Positions 33,691 to 43,413 of a DNA stretch of 64,000 nt are shown piece after piece. The first letter of the stretch is position 1; every line of letters starts with the position of its first letter. A model generated the notes under the pieces. That model did no database searches. It was not told the origin of the DNA and saw nothing but the letters and a program-made list of their open reading frames with translations. The position numbers and the translations under genes are program-made. The DNA comes from Portulaca oleracea (taxonomy: Eukaryota; Streptophyta; Magnoliopsida; Caryophyllales; Portulacaceae): the NCBI GenBank assembly GCA_029582165.1, contig CM055881.1, forward strand, positions 28,762,094 through 28,826,093. The letters run 5' to 3'.

Positions 33691-35295
33691 AGAGAAGTGA
33701 ACAAATCGGGAGCAATAAGAAAAGAGGCTAGAAGGAAAGCAAAGCCACGGAGCCTTCCTCAATCAAAAGCTATTGGGCCAACCCACCACAAAAGCCTTCA
33801 TTTTTCACCCTTTCCACATACATGTGCCAACCATTTCGAATTCCATTTTTTCCACAAGTTTTATTGGCCCTATTTCTTTTGATGAGAGTAAAGTACACAT
33901 CCTAAGCTTTCCGACGCCTTTTGAATCGCCTAAATTGGAGTCTGGATGAAGAAATTATGGTCGTTCGAAGTTGCAATTAGCCAGTTACATAGGCTAAGCG
34001 GCCTACACCAACTCTCAGGCCCAGGAACCAGGCCTAGAAGACGACCCGGCCCAGAAAAGCTCCTGTAGGCCGCTTGACCTATGCAGAGAGAAGCGGCCCG
34101 TTTTCGTTCGCCACGTCACCGATCCTTGTCTGCTTCTGTCATAGGCCGCTTAGCCTTGGCATAATATTCAAAATTGGGGCCAGAATCAGCATCATCCACA
34201 TCCCTTGATCATAGCCTCGAAGATTGACATTGTTGACCGAGAAATTGCCATTGGTCGTGTGATCTATGAGGTTGCATGGTGAGGCATGATTTTTGGATCA
34301 TGTCTCTCACCCTTCCATCTTCATCCCTCACCTCTCCACCTATAAATACCTCATCATTCTACCTTCATTTCATCAACAACTTCCATCATCTAATCCTCCA
34401 TACATTCACTCTCTATCATCTCTATATTATCATCCATACTCCCTCTTTAATCCTCTCATATAATCATCATCATTATCACCTTACTATCATCCACACATCA
34501 CCTTTCTAGCCATTCTTACAGTACTCGTCCTTTCATCCAAGCAATAAACTGAGGCCAAGTCAAGGGACCGATCTTCTTTTCCGCCTTATTTATCTAGCAA
34601 GGTTTGCTCATTTTTACTATTGTATTTAATAATGTAATTTACGCTTTAAATCCAACTTTTACATATTTCGTAAAAATATGAAATCTATTAAACTTCTCCC
34701 CGCTCATTTCATTTCAAGTTCGGTTTTAGTAGAGTCTGTTTTCAAACAAGCGAATTCGAGAATTATTTTAATTCTCGAATTCGTAATCTTGCCCCCGGAC
34801 TTAGAATTCCGGTTCGTAGACCGGAGTTATCTTTTTTTTTTATCTTTTTGGTTTGTCGATTTCTTTAAATCGACTGGCGACTCTTTCTTTATTTAAGATC
34901 TATTTTTAATTATCATAAATACACGTCATTACCTATAAAAATGTTTACTAATGTTTTCTTTCATTCCCATATATAAGCTTGAGCCTCGGTCAAGAGAAAA
35001 TGGTCCAGAAAATAGCATAGGCCGCTTGACCTATGTTATTTTCTTCATCCATTTTCACTGGGTCGGGGAAGAACAGGCCCAACCATGGGTTTGTCATAGG
35101 TCAAGCGGCCTAGACACCCCCTGGTGGCCCATGTTCTTCTTCTACAGCCAGGTTTTAAAGCATTAGTAAAATATTTTTTGTGTAATTTCGGGTATTTTGA
35201 TAATAAAAAAATAGGTTTGTAAATGAATAAAGTTTCATCACCCCGAAAACGATCTTCATAAAGTAAAAGTATTCTTATTTAAGGATTTAGCAACT
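33690..35295 (+). repeat. Gypsy-like LTR/leader relic with reiterated GGCCGCTT motif
   Basis: This block looks like the promoter and leader end of an LTR element: a TATA box (TATAAATA, 34341-34348), a CT/CA-rich stretch, CAATAAA near 34542, then TGGCGACTCT at about 34873, a sequence seen next to primer sites of Tat-type gypsy elements. Variants of TAGGCCGCTTGACCTATG recur at 33990 (inverted), 34066, 34140, 35018 and 35096 (inverted). GAATTCGAGAATT forms an inverted pair near 34751-34783. No coding domain or matching LTR is present, so this is an interpretation. Confidence 0.35.
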
Positions 35296-35699
35296 TTAGT
35301 CGGTTCCCGATCATTAACTAGCGCATTCGAAACAATTTCCTAAATGAAGATTTTTCCGGGTCCTACAATAGTTAGTCATTTTAATTTTTTCTTTATATAT
35401 TTTGGTACATAGTTTTTTTAAAATTCTTTTACAAAGTAAGCGACCCAACCCATTGGGCACCTATCTCAGGGACATAACCCAAAAGGTTTGTAGCAGATTA
35501 GTCGGTTCCCGATCATTAACTAGCGCATTCGAAACAATTTCCTAAATGAAGATTTTTCCGGGTCCTACAATAGTTAGTCATTTTAATTTTTTCTTTATAT
35601 ATTTTGGTACATAGTTTTTTTAAAATTCTTTTACAAAGTAAGCGACCCAACCCATTGGGCACCTATCTCAGGGACATAACCCAAAAGGTTTGTAGCAGA
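35296..35699. repeat. Perfect-looking tandem duplication, 2 x 202 bp
   Basis: 35296-35497 and 35498-35699 appear identical throughout, both starting TTAGTCGGTTCCCGATCATT and ending GGTTTGTAGCAGA. The lack of differences suggests a very recent event or an assembly duplication. Confidence 0.9.
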
Positions 35700-35850
35700 C
35701 GGGGATGCTAATTAATGACACAAAGTTGGGCTCCGCTTCTATCCACAGCATTCTCCGAATAGGTAAGGTAGAAATGCCCCGTCCAGGATTCGAACACTGG
35801 ACGACAGAGATAGGAGGTGGGCCTCTTGCCACTCAGGTAAGACGTGATTG
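35700..35850 (-). mobile_element. tRNA-derived SINE
   Basis: On the minus strand an A-box-like ACCTGAGTGGCAAGAGG (about 35837-35821) is followed about 35 bp later by a B box within a perfect tRNA T-arm (GTCCAG-TGTTCGAAT-CCTGGAC, about 35802-35781). It then runs on into a non-tRNA body. No acceptor stem can be formed, so it is a SINE, not a tRNA gene. Confidence 0.6.
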
Positions 35851-36239
35851 GCCTATTTTGGTACATAGCTTGAGAAATGGAATATGTATATTTTAAAGAG
35901 GGTAATTTTGAAAATATATAGGTTATCTTTTTTACTTTTTTAAAAGAATTAATTTTTACATGCATATTAATTGGTAGTACAAATTACTTCTTTTTTTATC
36001 AGAAGGTAGTATGAGTTACTACCAATAATAAATAAAAAGTAATTAATTACAAAATATGCTAATTTTTATAAGTTTATATATACTAGTTTCTCCCTCTGTT
36101 TGAGCAACCAAAAATGTCAATCATTAAGTCGTGCATTATTAGGACTACTCAAAAGCCTATCTTCCACAAACTGAAGTTTTTCTTCATTTTGTTTCAACTT
36201 TGCCGTAAAATTCCCATATATAGGTACCTTTGTGCCAGT
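35851..36239. other. Intergenic, nothing recognised
   Basis: AT-rich; no ORF or repeat that I can support. Confidence 0.5.
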
Positions 36240-38640
36240 CTTTCAAATCCTTCTATGTTCGTTTGAGCTTTTGGACAAGTCGTAATATAGTAGAACCCCG
36301 TAAGTAGGAGTTCCAATTTTGTTTAATGATCTTATGAACCTTATCGGATGATGACAGTACATCATTAAAGTGGAACATGGACTGATTTCTCACCTCTAGT
36401 GCAGGTAGCGTGTCTAAAAGTACATAAGCATGGTCTAAACATGTAAAGGGTTCAGTCGTAACACGGTAATGTAGGTAACACCTTTCCCAGTTGGTCGAAA
36501 CCAGAATTCGATCAAGCTTTTCATAAACTAAATGACCTCTACAAGAATTTTTCTGTAAATTTCCGATCGGAACACCTTTCCCAGTTGGTCGAAACCAGAA
36601 TTCGATCAAGCTTTTCATAAACTAAATGATCTCTACAAGAATTTTTCCATAAATTTTCGATCGGTAACAGTAGCATCTAAACACCCTAAAGGTAGAAGAA
36701 AATGGTCTAATCTAAAATATTTATTCATATTCAAAGGTGCCCCATCAATCTTATTGTCGGGACTTAGGAGTTCATTCAAATCTCCAATCAAGCACCAAGG
36801 CGCATTGATTGAATTCATAAAGTAGATAATTTATACCTAAAAAAAATCTTTGCCCCTTTCTTGTGCAGGCCCATACACAAGCTGTCAAGAAGAATTGTGA
36901 GTTTCCAACTTTGTCGGAAACCAAACAATGGAAAAACCAATCATCTTTTATATAGATCAGTAAGTCTACAAGATGTAGATTCTAAGTGCACCACAGCCCC
37001 CCCCCCCGAGTGGTTAACCAATATTGTGAGCATTTGATTCAAACCCACAAATAATTAGACTCCAAAAAGATCGTTCTCAAGCAGCAGAGTAAATGACAAT
37101 AAATAAGAATAACCGAACAAAACCATAAAAAACTGCCAAAGATTCCATTGGTTTATTTAGATAATCTTCCAAAGGGCGCAATGCCCAAATACAACCATCA
37201 TAAAAAGAATAAATCATCAAAAATTTCATACCTTAGGATGGTAGGAAAACTCCTCACCATCATCATATTTTCTTTTTTTAGACGAATCTGAGGAAACCCC
37301 CAGCCCAAATTCATCCAAATCCATAAAGAATTCAACATCATCTTCCTGGATCAAATCTTCCTCATAATCATCATAAGGTTCAGGGACTTGAGTGTGACTC
37401 AGATTCCCAACCTCATTCATTAGAGGAATGCACCGGGACAAAGGTTGGGCCTGGGCAACATTCAGAATAGCCTGACGACCCCATCACATTTGGGAAGATT
37501 CGGAGTAGAGCATGGGAAGATCCCACAGCCCCAACACTTTGCTGACCATGACCCAAAGACCCAAGTATAGCAGAAGAAGAGGGGCCCTCATACCTTAAGC
37601 CACTACCCAAGGCTTGAGGACCCTCCTTAACTTCTTCATCACTTCCAACATCATCCTCTACAATGACAACTTTCTCCTTGCCTTTACCTTCTATTGGGCA
37701 GACCCTTTACCCTTGTCCTTTCTACTCCCGAGCCCCCTTCATGAATCTGGATACCTAGGGCTGGTATAGGTCGCGAAGCTTTGAAACTTCGACCTCTCTT
37801 TTGAGGAGTGATCGAGATCTATTCTTCTTGCTGGTCTTCTTGCTTGTTAGAAGAGTTAGCCATGCCTGTAGCCTTAAACTTCTCAACCATCAATTCCAAG
37901 CGCAGTGCAACAGGCATGTCGGGACACATCTCTAGTAAGTGGTCCTAGGATCTGCACAAAGAACAAATTTCGTAACACCCCTCATAGGTAATGGGAATGG
38001 TAAACAACCGCCATGGAGTAGGTATTGATATGGAGCTTGGCAGAGTTCGGGTTAGATTTATATTCATACAAACCCGAGCAAATCAACCTTTTTTTTCTAA
38101 GGATAATATTGGAATCAATGCGCAGATAACCTCACTAACATTTCGAAGGATTTTGCACAAAACAACTTCTGATAAAAACTCTCAAGGGAGCTGGTAGAGT
38201 CTCACCCACTTATCAATATTAGAAATAAAAGCAGAATATGGATCGAAGAATGGCTTCCAGGGGTTGCAAACAAGGTTTAACCCTCTTGCAAACCACGAAC
38301 GATTAATCCAAACATATTCTTTGTCTACAACATTAGCAAATATAATAAGCACCAACCTAATCCCAATTCAATATACTCAATCGAGCGCCCCACAGACATG
38401 CTTCCAATCTAATTTACTTTTTGAGGTAATAATCGGCAAAGGTACCGATTCCCCCTAAAGCTTTGCTATTAGGCAAAGTTGGGAAAATTCTACTAAGTCT
38501 GAGTCTTCAAACAAGTCGGATATAATCTCAAACTCATTTTCCCCACTAAGGACATTGTTGGGTTGAGAAACATTCGGCTAAACTCGCTGGCGATTCAAGA
38601 CCTCGGGTGGACTACCCGAATGCCTCGTAGGAAAAGGACA
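36240..38640 (-). pseudogene. LINE 5' half: ORF1 (DUF4283 + zinc knuckle) and endonuclease relic
   Basis: Reading leftward, about 38350-38110 encodes NRSWFARGLNLVCNPWKPFFDP and then DKWVRLYQLP, matching the DUF4283 nucleic-acid-binding domain of plant LINE ORF1 (pattern PW-P-FDP, WVRLP-LP). Positions 37980-37915 encode a C-x2-C-x4-H-x4-C knuckle (CSLCRS-stop-DHLLEMC). An acidic linker follows (about 37660-37226). The endonuclease relic at 36818-36253 has WCLIGDLNELLS and KLDRILVSTNW, typical of the LINE APE domain. Stops break every block. The reverse transcriptase does not follow directly. Confidence 0.8.
36478..36661. repeat. 92-bp tandem duplication within the LINE endonuclease
   Basis: 36478-36569 and 36570-36661 are near-identical copies starting ACACCTTTCCCAGTTGGTCG. 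They duplicate part of the endonuclease coding sequence and disrupt the frame further. Confidence 0.85.
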
Positions 38641-38962
38641 AATTGAGGTTGTATTGGGGTACTATTAGATGGGCCGTACCGAACCGTAATGATTCTACGA
38701 AAGTAGGCTGGGTTAGGGGGCCCATTGGTTTTGCTCGAAGATGAAGATGAGGCTCTGAGAAGGCGAGAAACCGCCAGGGGGGAGAACGCAGGAGTCTCAC
38801 TCTTTCTTCCTCTCTCTAGAGGTTTCTCTCATTGATTAGCCCAAGTTGGTGTTGATATAGCTAGAACATATGTAAAACATGACACTTGGCAGGACACATA
38901 TCATCACTTAATATGGAATGAGTTCAAATTAAAATAAAAATAGAAAGCGCATCAAACTAAAT
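38641..38962. other. Short intergenic stretch
   Basis: May include the 5' UTR of the LINE on the minus strand (CT-rich on the plus strand at 38795-38820). Nothing else is evident. Confidence 0.4.
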
Positions 38963-39313
38963 CAAAAAATTACTCGGAGGTACCCTAACTTTTGGTGAAA
39001 TGTTTCTCAGGTACCCCAACTTTTCAAAATTCATTTTGGGGTACCCTTACTTTTTGGGTTAGAAATTATTAGGTGCTTTTTCGGTCATCAATTTGTTTAA
39101 GTGACCGAAATACCCTTGTTCTTCCATTTTTTAAGAAATACCCTTAAAGAAGAAGAATAAGGGTATTTCGGTCACTTAATAAAATTGATGGCCAGAAAAG
39201 CACCAAATAATTACTAATCCAAAAAGTAAGGGTACCTCAAAATGAGTTTTAAAAAGTTGGGGTACCAAAAAATAGTTTCCCCAAATATTGAGGTGCCTCC
39301 GAGTAATTTTTTG
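38963..39313. mobile_element. Foldback MITE with perfect 9-bp TSD
   Basis: 351 bp made of two long inverted arms ending CAAAAAATTACTCGGAGG. The turn is near 39125-39145. AAACTAAAT is exact at 38954-38962 and 39314-39322, a 9-bp duplication as made by Mutator-superfamily transposases. It is non-coding, and its transcript would form a nearly continuous hairpin. Confidence 0.9.
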
Positions 39314-39341
39314 AAACTAAATCAACTTTGTTTTTTATATT

Positions 39342-39745
39342 AGCGTTTTTGAACATCAATAATACCAACTTTTGGGATACTGGATATTAATAATACAAAC
39401 TATTTTCTTGGACACTAGTAGTATGAACTATTGATCTATTTTCCTCTAATAGTACACTGTCGACTTGTTATGGTTTTAACTCACTGAGAAGATGATGTGG
39501 CTCCATAATATGTGACATGGAAGGCATATTAGTGTCCACGTCAACATTTTCTACCCAACCTATGCCTTCCATGTCACACATCATGGAGCCACGTCATCTT
39601 TTCGATGAGTCAAAACTATAACAACTCGATCGTGTACTGTTGGAGGAAAATAAATTGATAGTTGGTACTACTAGCGTCCAAGAAATAGTTTATATTATTA
39701 GTCTCCAATACTCCCAAAGCTAGTATTATTGGCGTCCAATAATCC
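39342..39745. mobile_element. Second foldback element, arms of about 190 bp
   Basis: Left blocks (TTTTGGGATACTGG, ACTATTTTCTTGGACACTAG, ATTTTCCTCTAATAGTACAC, GATGATGTGGCTCCATAAT, TGACATGGAAGGCATA) recur reverse-complemented on the right. The turn is near 39535-39560. Ends are approximate and the TSD is not resolved. Confidence 0.75.
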
Positions 39746-39842
39746 TTTATATTATGGTGATTACAACATGGGGAGAGGGGAATCGAATCTAGGACATAAT
39801 ATACTCGAGGCCTCAATCTTAATCACTAAGCTAAAACCTCAT
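39746..39842 (-). mobile_element. tRNA-derived SINE fragment
   Basis: On the minus strand GAGGTTTTAGCTTAGTGATT (A-box region, about 39838-39819) is followed by the B box GATTCGATTCC (about 39788-39778) and a CCCCTCTCCCC stretch, the layout of plant tRNA-derived SINEs. It abuts the foldback element. Confidence 0.55.
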
Positions 39843-39952
39843 CGACAACTAAATCAATTTTGGTAAATAATTTTTGTGATAGGATTTTATTTAAGAGAAA
39901 TACAAATTTAAATGAAAAATTCTTCATTCAATGCCTAGGGTTTGTTATTTAG

Positions 39953-41280
39953 GCCGTTTGCCAACCTGCACCGGCTGCACATGCACTTAACTGCACCAAC
40001 TTGGACTCATTTGTACCAACCTGCACTCACCTGCACGCATCAACTTGCACTAGTGTGCACAAACATGCACGCAACAACCTACACCGACCTGCACTCAATC
40101 AAAAAAACCATTATCTTAACAAATATTTAGATTTACACAATGTTAGTTTTTATCTCAATAAGTAATATTTTCATATGCTTTACAAAATTAAAATATTCAT
40201 GTAAATATATTTTTAAATTAAAAATAATTTAAAATGTTACAAAAGATTGAATTAGAGAATTAGAAAGTTACTTTAATATATTTTCATATCGAGTCTGTAA
40301 AGCTAACAAGATTTGGAATGTCTTAGCGGTGTGCTCATCTGATATGATGTTCAATCATGTCAATGTCGGGTGGAAAGGGAGCGCTCATGATATTAAAGTT
40401 CTCCAACATAGCTTGATTGAGCCCCAATTTAATTTCCAACATCCTCCAAAAAGTAATGTTTAATACCGTATATTTCTATTTCATGTTGATCGTAAGTGAA
40501 TTTCTAATGTTTAACATCCATTTAATTTATATGATTAGGAACATATTATTTGGTTGATTCTACATAACCAAACACTATTGGACATTTAGCTCTATACACG
40601 GATAGAGGAGTCGGTTACCAAGTTCAAGATTTCAAAAAGCATAGACCAACTCAATATAAAGATGTTTTCAATTTTTATCATTCTTCACTTAGAATGACAA
40701 TTGAAAAGATATTTGGAGTGTTAAAGAACACTTGGAAGATATTGAAATATAGAACGCTAAAGTTCCCAAGCGACACCAAATTCATATAGTTATAGCAAGA
40801 TGCACACTAGATAACTTCATAAGAATACAACACAAAAGATTACCAATTTGAAAAAGACCAACAGATATTGTAATTTTTCCCAACGTCACAATATATGATA
40901 CTCAAAATAGAGAAGCAATGAATCAATTTAGGGATGAGATATGTGAAAGTTTGACAAATTAAATGATATTGAAAAAAAATGTAGTTTGTATCAAATGTAT
41001 ATTATGAATAAGATTTTTATGTATTTTCTTAGTTTTGTACATTATTATAAAAGTTAGTAATAATTGTAGTTCTTTAATGCATATAACTATGTAAAATATT
41101 AATTAATATGGTAATAATAACGTCATTAACAAATTTCTAAATTGCAGTTACTTATGGTTAGGGAAAAAAATGCAATAACTTACACTTACATTGTCCCACA
41201 TGCATTTACATTATTCAACCTGCACCTGCCTACATCCACCCACAAACTGTACTTTTTGTACTGGTCTAAAGAAGATGCCC
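39953..41280 (+). mobile_element. PIF/Harbinger element relic with TGCAC-rich subterminal blocks
   Basis: A transposase relic (40272-40975) sits between two clusters of TGCAC-containing words: about a dozen at 39966-40096 and a sparser set at 41190-41260 (ATGCATTTACA, CCTGCACCTGCC). Subterminal short repeats are usual for DNA transposons. The left edge contains TTAGGCCGTTTGCC, resembling a PIF end with TTA. The right terminus is unclear. Confidence 0.45.
40272..40975 (+). pseudogene. PIF/Harbinger (ALP1-like) transposase relic
   Basis: About 40317-40410 encodes VLAVCSSDMMFNHVNVGWKG and SAHDIKVL, the conserved DDE region with the two aspartates in SDM and SAHD. About 40600-40790 encodes DRGVGYQVQDFQKHRPTQYK and FNFYHSSLRMTIEKIFGVLK, the typical C-terminal region. 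The sequence between them (about 40415-40590) is replaced or decayed, with stops and frame shifts. It would normally cut and paste DNA at TTA targets. It is non-functional. Confidence 0.8.
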
Positions 41281-41291
41281 CTATTTCTTTG
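40976..41291. other. Spacer between Harbinger relic and TR-GAG element
   Basis: AT-rich; includes the sparser TGCAC cluster noted above. No ORF. Confidence 0.5.
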
Positions 41292-41793
41292 TGTTAGGAT
41301 TCTCAGGACGTAGTTAGCAGACAAACAATAATAAGGGCGAAAAATAAATAAAGATTCAACACAAGGAATTAACGTGGAAAAACCCAAACCGGGAAAAAAA
41401 CCCCGAACGATGCACTATCAGAGGATTACAACAGTGTTTCAGAGATTCCCAGACCTCCACAATCTCTCACAACCTCCCTAGAGTTACAACCTGAGAACTC
41501 AACACTCACAGATGAGCCTCACACAACTCCCTAAGGGACACAGAGATTACAGGTTAATCTCTTGTGGTATAAGATGAAACACTCTCAATTGCTATATAAA
41601 TAAACCTAGCACCTAGGCTCTATTTATAGTACAAGGCTGACACAATTTTAGGATTAATAGAGTCCCTACAGCAAAGGAATTACAAAAAAAGAAGTGGAAC
41701 AAATCAACAATCTGATTCCCACTCAAACTCTTCTACCTTGCTCCCCAAGAGACAGAGACCAACCCAAAATTGGTCTCCACATTCAACCCAACA
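41292..41793 (-). repeat. 3' LTR of the TR-GAG element
   Basis: 502 bp with TG...CA ends. A TATA box (CTATAAATAGAGCC in element orientation) lies at about 41621-41608. The polypurine tract is directly adjacent at 41794-41810. Confidence 0.9.
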
Positions 41794-41897
41794 ATCTCCC
41801 ACTTGGAGACCAATTGTAAACGCAGCCTTCGTCGATTATCATCAATCACCACTTCAACACCTCCTCGAATCCTTTAGTGCATCCATCTCAATCTTGT

Positions 41898-43361
41898 TTA
41901 GCAAAGATCAACAGAGGTCCCAGTTGACCTCCCATCAACTCCTCTTTTAGCAACAGGCTCCCACTTGAACTGATCACGCCCCTGCAACTTCGACATACGC
42001 ATCATCGTCAACAACTTAGGGGAATTTTGGATTGGAATTTTACCTCGTGTTGAACTTGTTGAATTCGCATGCAGGTTAGATGCGTTCCTCGGCTGATCAT
42101 CCGTTCCCGTAGCCTCGACCTGAAACCTCCTCGTTTCTGGTTCCCTTCTCTCATCAGAGAAGCTAACACGCCTTTGACGAGCATGAACCGGCATGTTAGA
42201 GTTATCAATGACAGAATATAGCTTCCCCTCTTTCCTGCCATTTGCAATTATCAGAGATCCTTTCGTTACCCTCCAATGACCATCTTCAAATCTCGTCGTG
42301 AACCCCTCCTCATCCAGTTGACTCACAGATACAAGGTTCTTGGTCAGACCCGGGACATACCGAACATTCTTCAACCTCCAACTTCCATCCTTAGAAGTTT
42401 TAATGTTCACATCACCTCTTCCTAGCACCTTTAGGTTGTGACCGTTTGCAAGTCTAACCCTGCCAAACCTCCCATTCACAAAATTACTAAAGGCCTCCCT
42501 GCTAGACAAAGAGTGAAACGAAGCACCCAAATCTATCACCCAACCCCCTTTTAACTTGTCAACACAAACAGTTAGGGCATCACCAAAATCCTCAACAGAA
42601 TATACAGAGGCCTGGTCATTATGGCTGCTCTTCTTAGGTTTGGGACAATCCCTACGAAAATGACCTCTATCACCACAGTTCCAACACAACACTTGCTCCA
42701 TGTTTCGACCTCTAGATTTTGATCGACCCCGACTTGAACTCCCACTATTCCTCCTACCCCTGACAGTCAAAGCATTCCCTGAAGACTCAGACACATCAGA
42801 ATCTTTCCTACGAATACTTTCATTCAGGACAAAGTCTCTAATTTCCCCAAACTTCAGTTTCTCACCCTTCTTAGTTGAAGAAGTTACAGAAGTCACGAAA
42901 TTTTCCCAAGACTTAGGTAGGGTAGCCAATAGTATGTTAGCATTCATCTCATCGTCGAAATTAAATCCCACAGAGGTTAACTTTGATAGTATTATATTCA
43001 ACTCAGTCATACTATCATGCATATCACTAGACTCTTGCATCTTAAATTCAAACAAACGACGTAACACATATACCTTGTTCACCGCCGAAGGTTTCTCATA
43101 TGTGTTTTGCAAGGCCTCGAGCAGGTCTTTTGTCGTTTTCTGATCTTTGACGTTGAAAGCCACATTCCGAGCTAGCGTCAGCCTGACCGTACTGAATGCC
43201 TGACCATCAAGCTCTTCCCAATCCTTATGTTCCATCTCTTTTGGCTTATCACCCATCGCAAGATGCAACCTTTGCTGGCGGAGCACATCCTCAACACGCA
43301 TCCTCCACCATGCGTAGTCTTTCCCATCGAATTCCGGAATCTTCACAATAGCGCCTGTCAT
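41898..43361 (-). CDS. Gag-protease polyprotein of the TR-GAG element
   Basis: One 487-aa frame is uninterrupted from ATG at 43361. Residues 1-200 form a copia gag (UBN2 type; KIPEFDGKDYAWWRMRVEDV near the start). A basic Ser/Arg stretch precedes the CCHC knuckle CWNCGDRGHFRRDC (about residues 232-245). The protease region begins WVIDLGASFHS, where the catalytic motif is normally D-S/T-G; the Ser is Leu here, so proteolysis is probably lost. After GKLYSVI the frame passes into HARQRRVSFSDE, a sequence usually found beyond the integrase core, marking an in-frame deletion junction. The C-terminus is short and unrelated to reverse transcriptase. The product could form capsid-like particles that package RNA; this is inference. 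Confidence 0.88.
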   Translation of the reverse strand: MTGAIVKIPEFDGKDYAWWRMRVEDVLRQQRLHLAMGDKPKEMEHKDWEELDGQAFSTVRLTLARNVAFNVKDQKTTKDLLEALQNTYEKPSAVNKVYVLRRLFEFKMQESSDMHDSMTELNIILSKLTSVGFNFDDEMNANILLATLPKSWENFVTSVTSSTKKGEKLKFGEIRDFVLNESIRRKDSDVSESSGNALTVRGRRNSGSSSRGRSKSRGRNMEQVLCWNCGDRGHFRRDCPKPKKSSHNDQASVYSVEDFGDALTVCVDKLKGGWVIDLGASFHSLSSREAFSNFVNGRFGRVRLANGHNLKVLGRGDVNIKTSKDGSWRLKNVRYVPGLTKNLVSVSQLDEEGFTTRFEDGHWRVTKGSLIIANGRKEGKLYSVIDNSNMPVHARQRRVSFSDERREPETRRFQVEATGTDDQPRNASNLHANSTSSTRGKIPIQNSPKLLTMMRMSKLQGRDQFKWEPVAKRGVDGRSTGTSVDLC

Positions 43362-43399
43362 TGCTTCTCAGTCTGCAGATCAACCACGCTCCAACCAAA

Positions 43400-43413
43400 G
43401 CTCTGATACCACT
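43400..43413 (-). promoter_or_regulatory. Primer-binding site (tRNA-iMet) of the TR-GAG element
   Basis: On the minus strand AGTGGTATCAGAGC directly follows the 5' LTR end, the normal copia site for initiator-methionine tRNA. Confidence 0.92.

Noticed and set aside
34078..35113. Regularly repeated GGCCGCTT words considered as a CRISPR-like array
   Set aside because: Spacing is irregular, orientation alternates, and this is plant nuclear DNA.
35780..35840. tRNA-like arms on the minus strand
   Set aside because: The T-arm is perfect, but no acceptor stem can be formed and the sequence runs on into a non-tRNA body, so I called it a SINE, not a tRNA gene.
38963..39313. Candidate miRNA precursor
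   Set aside because: The hairpin spans an entire transposon with an exact target-site duplication; without small-RNA data a MITE is the better explanation.
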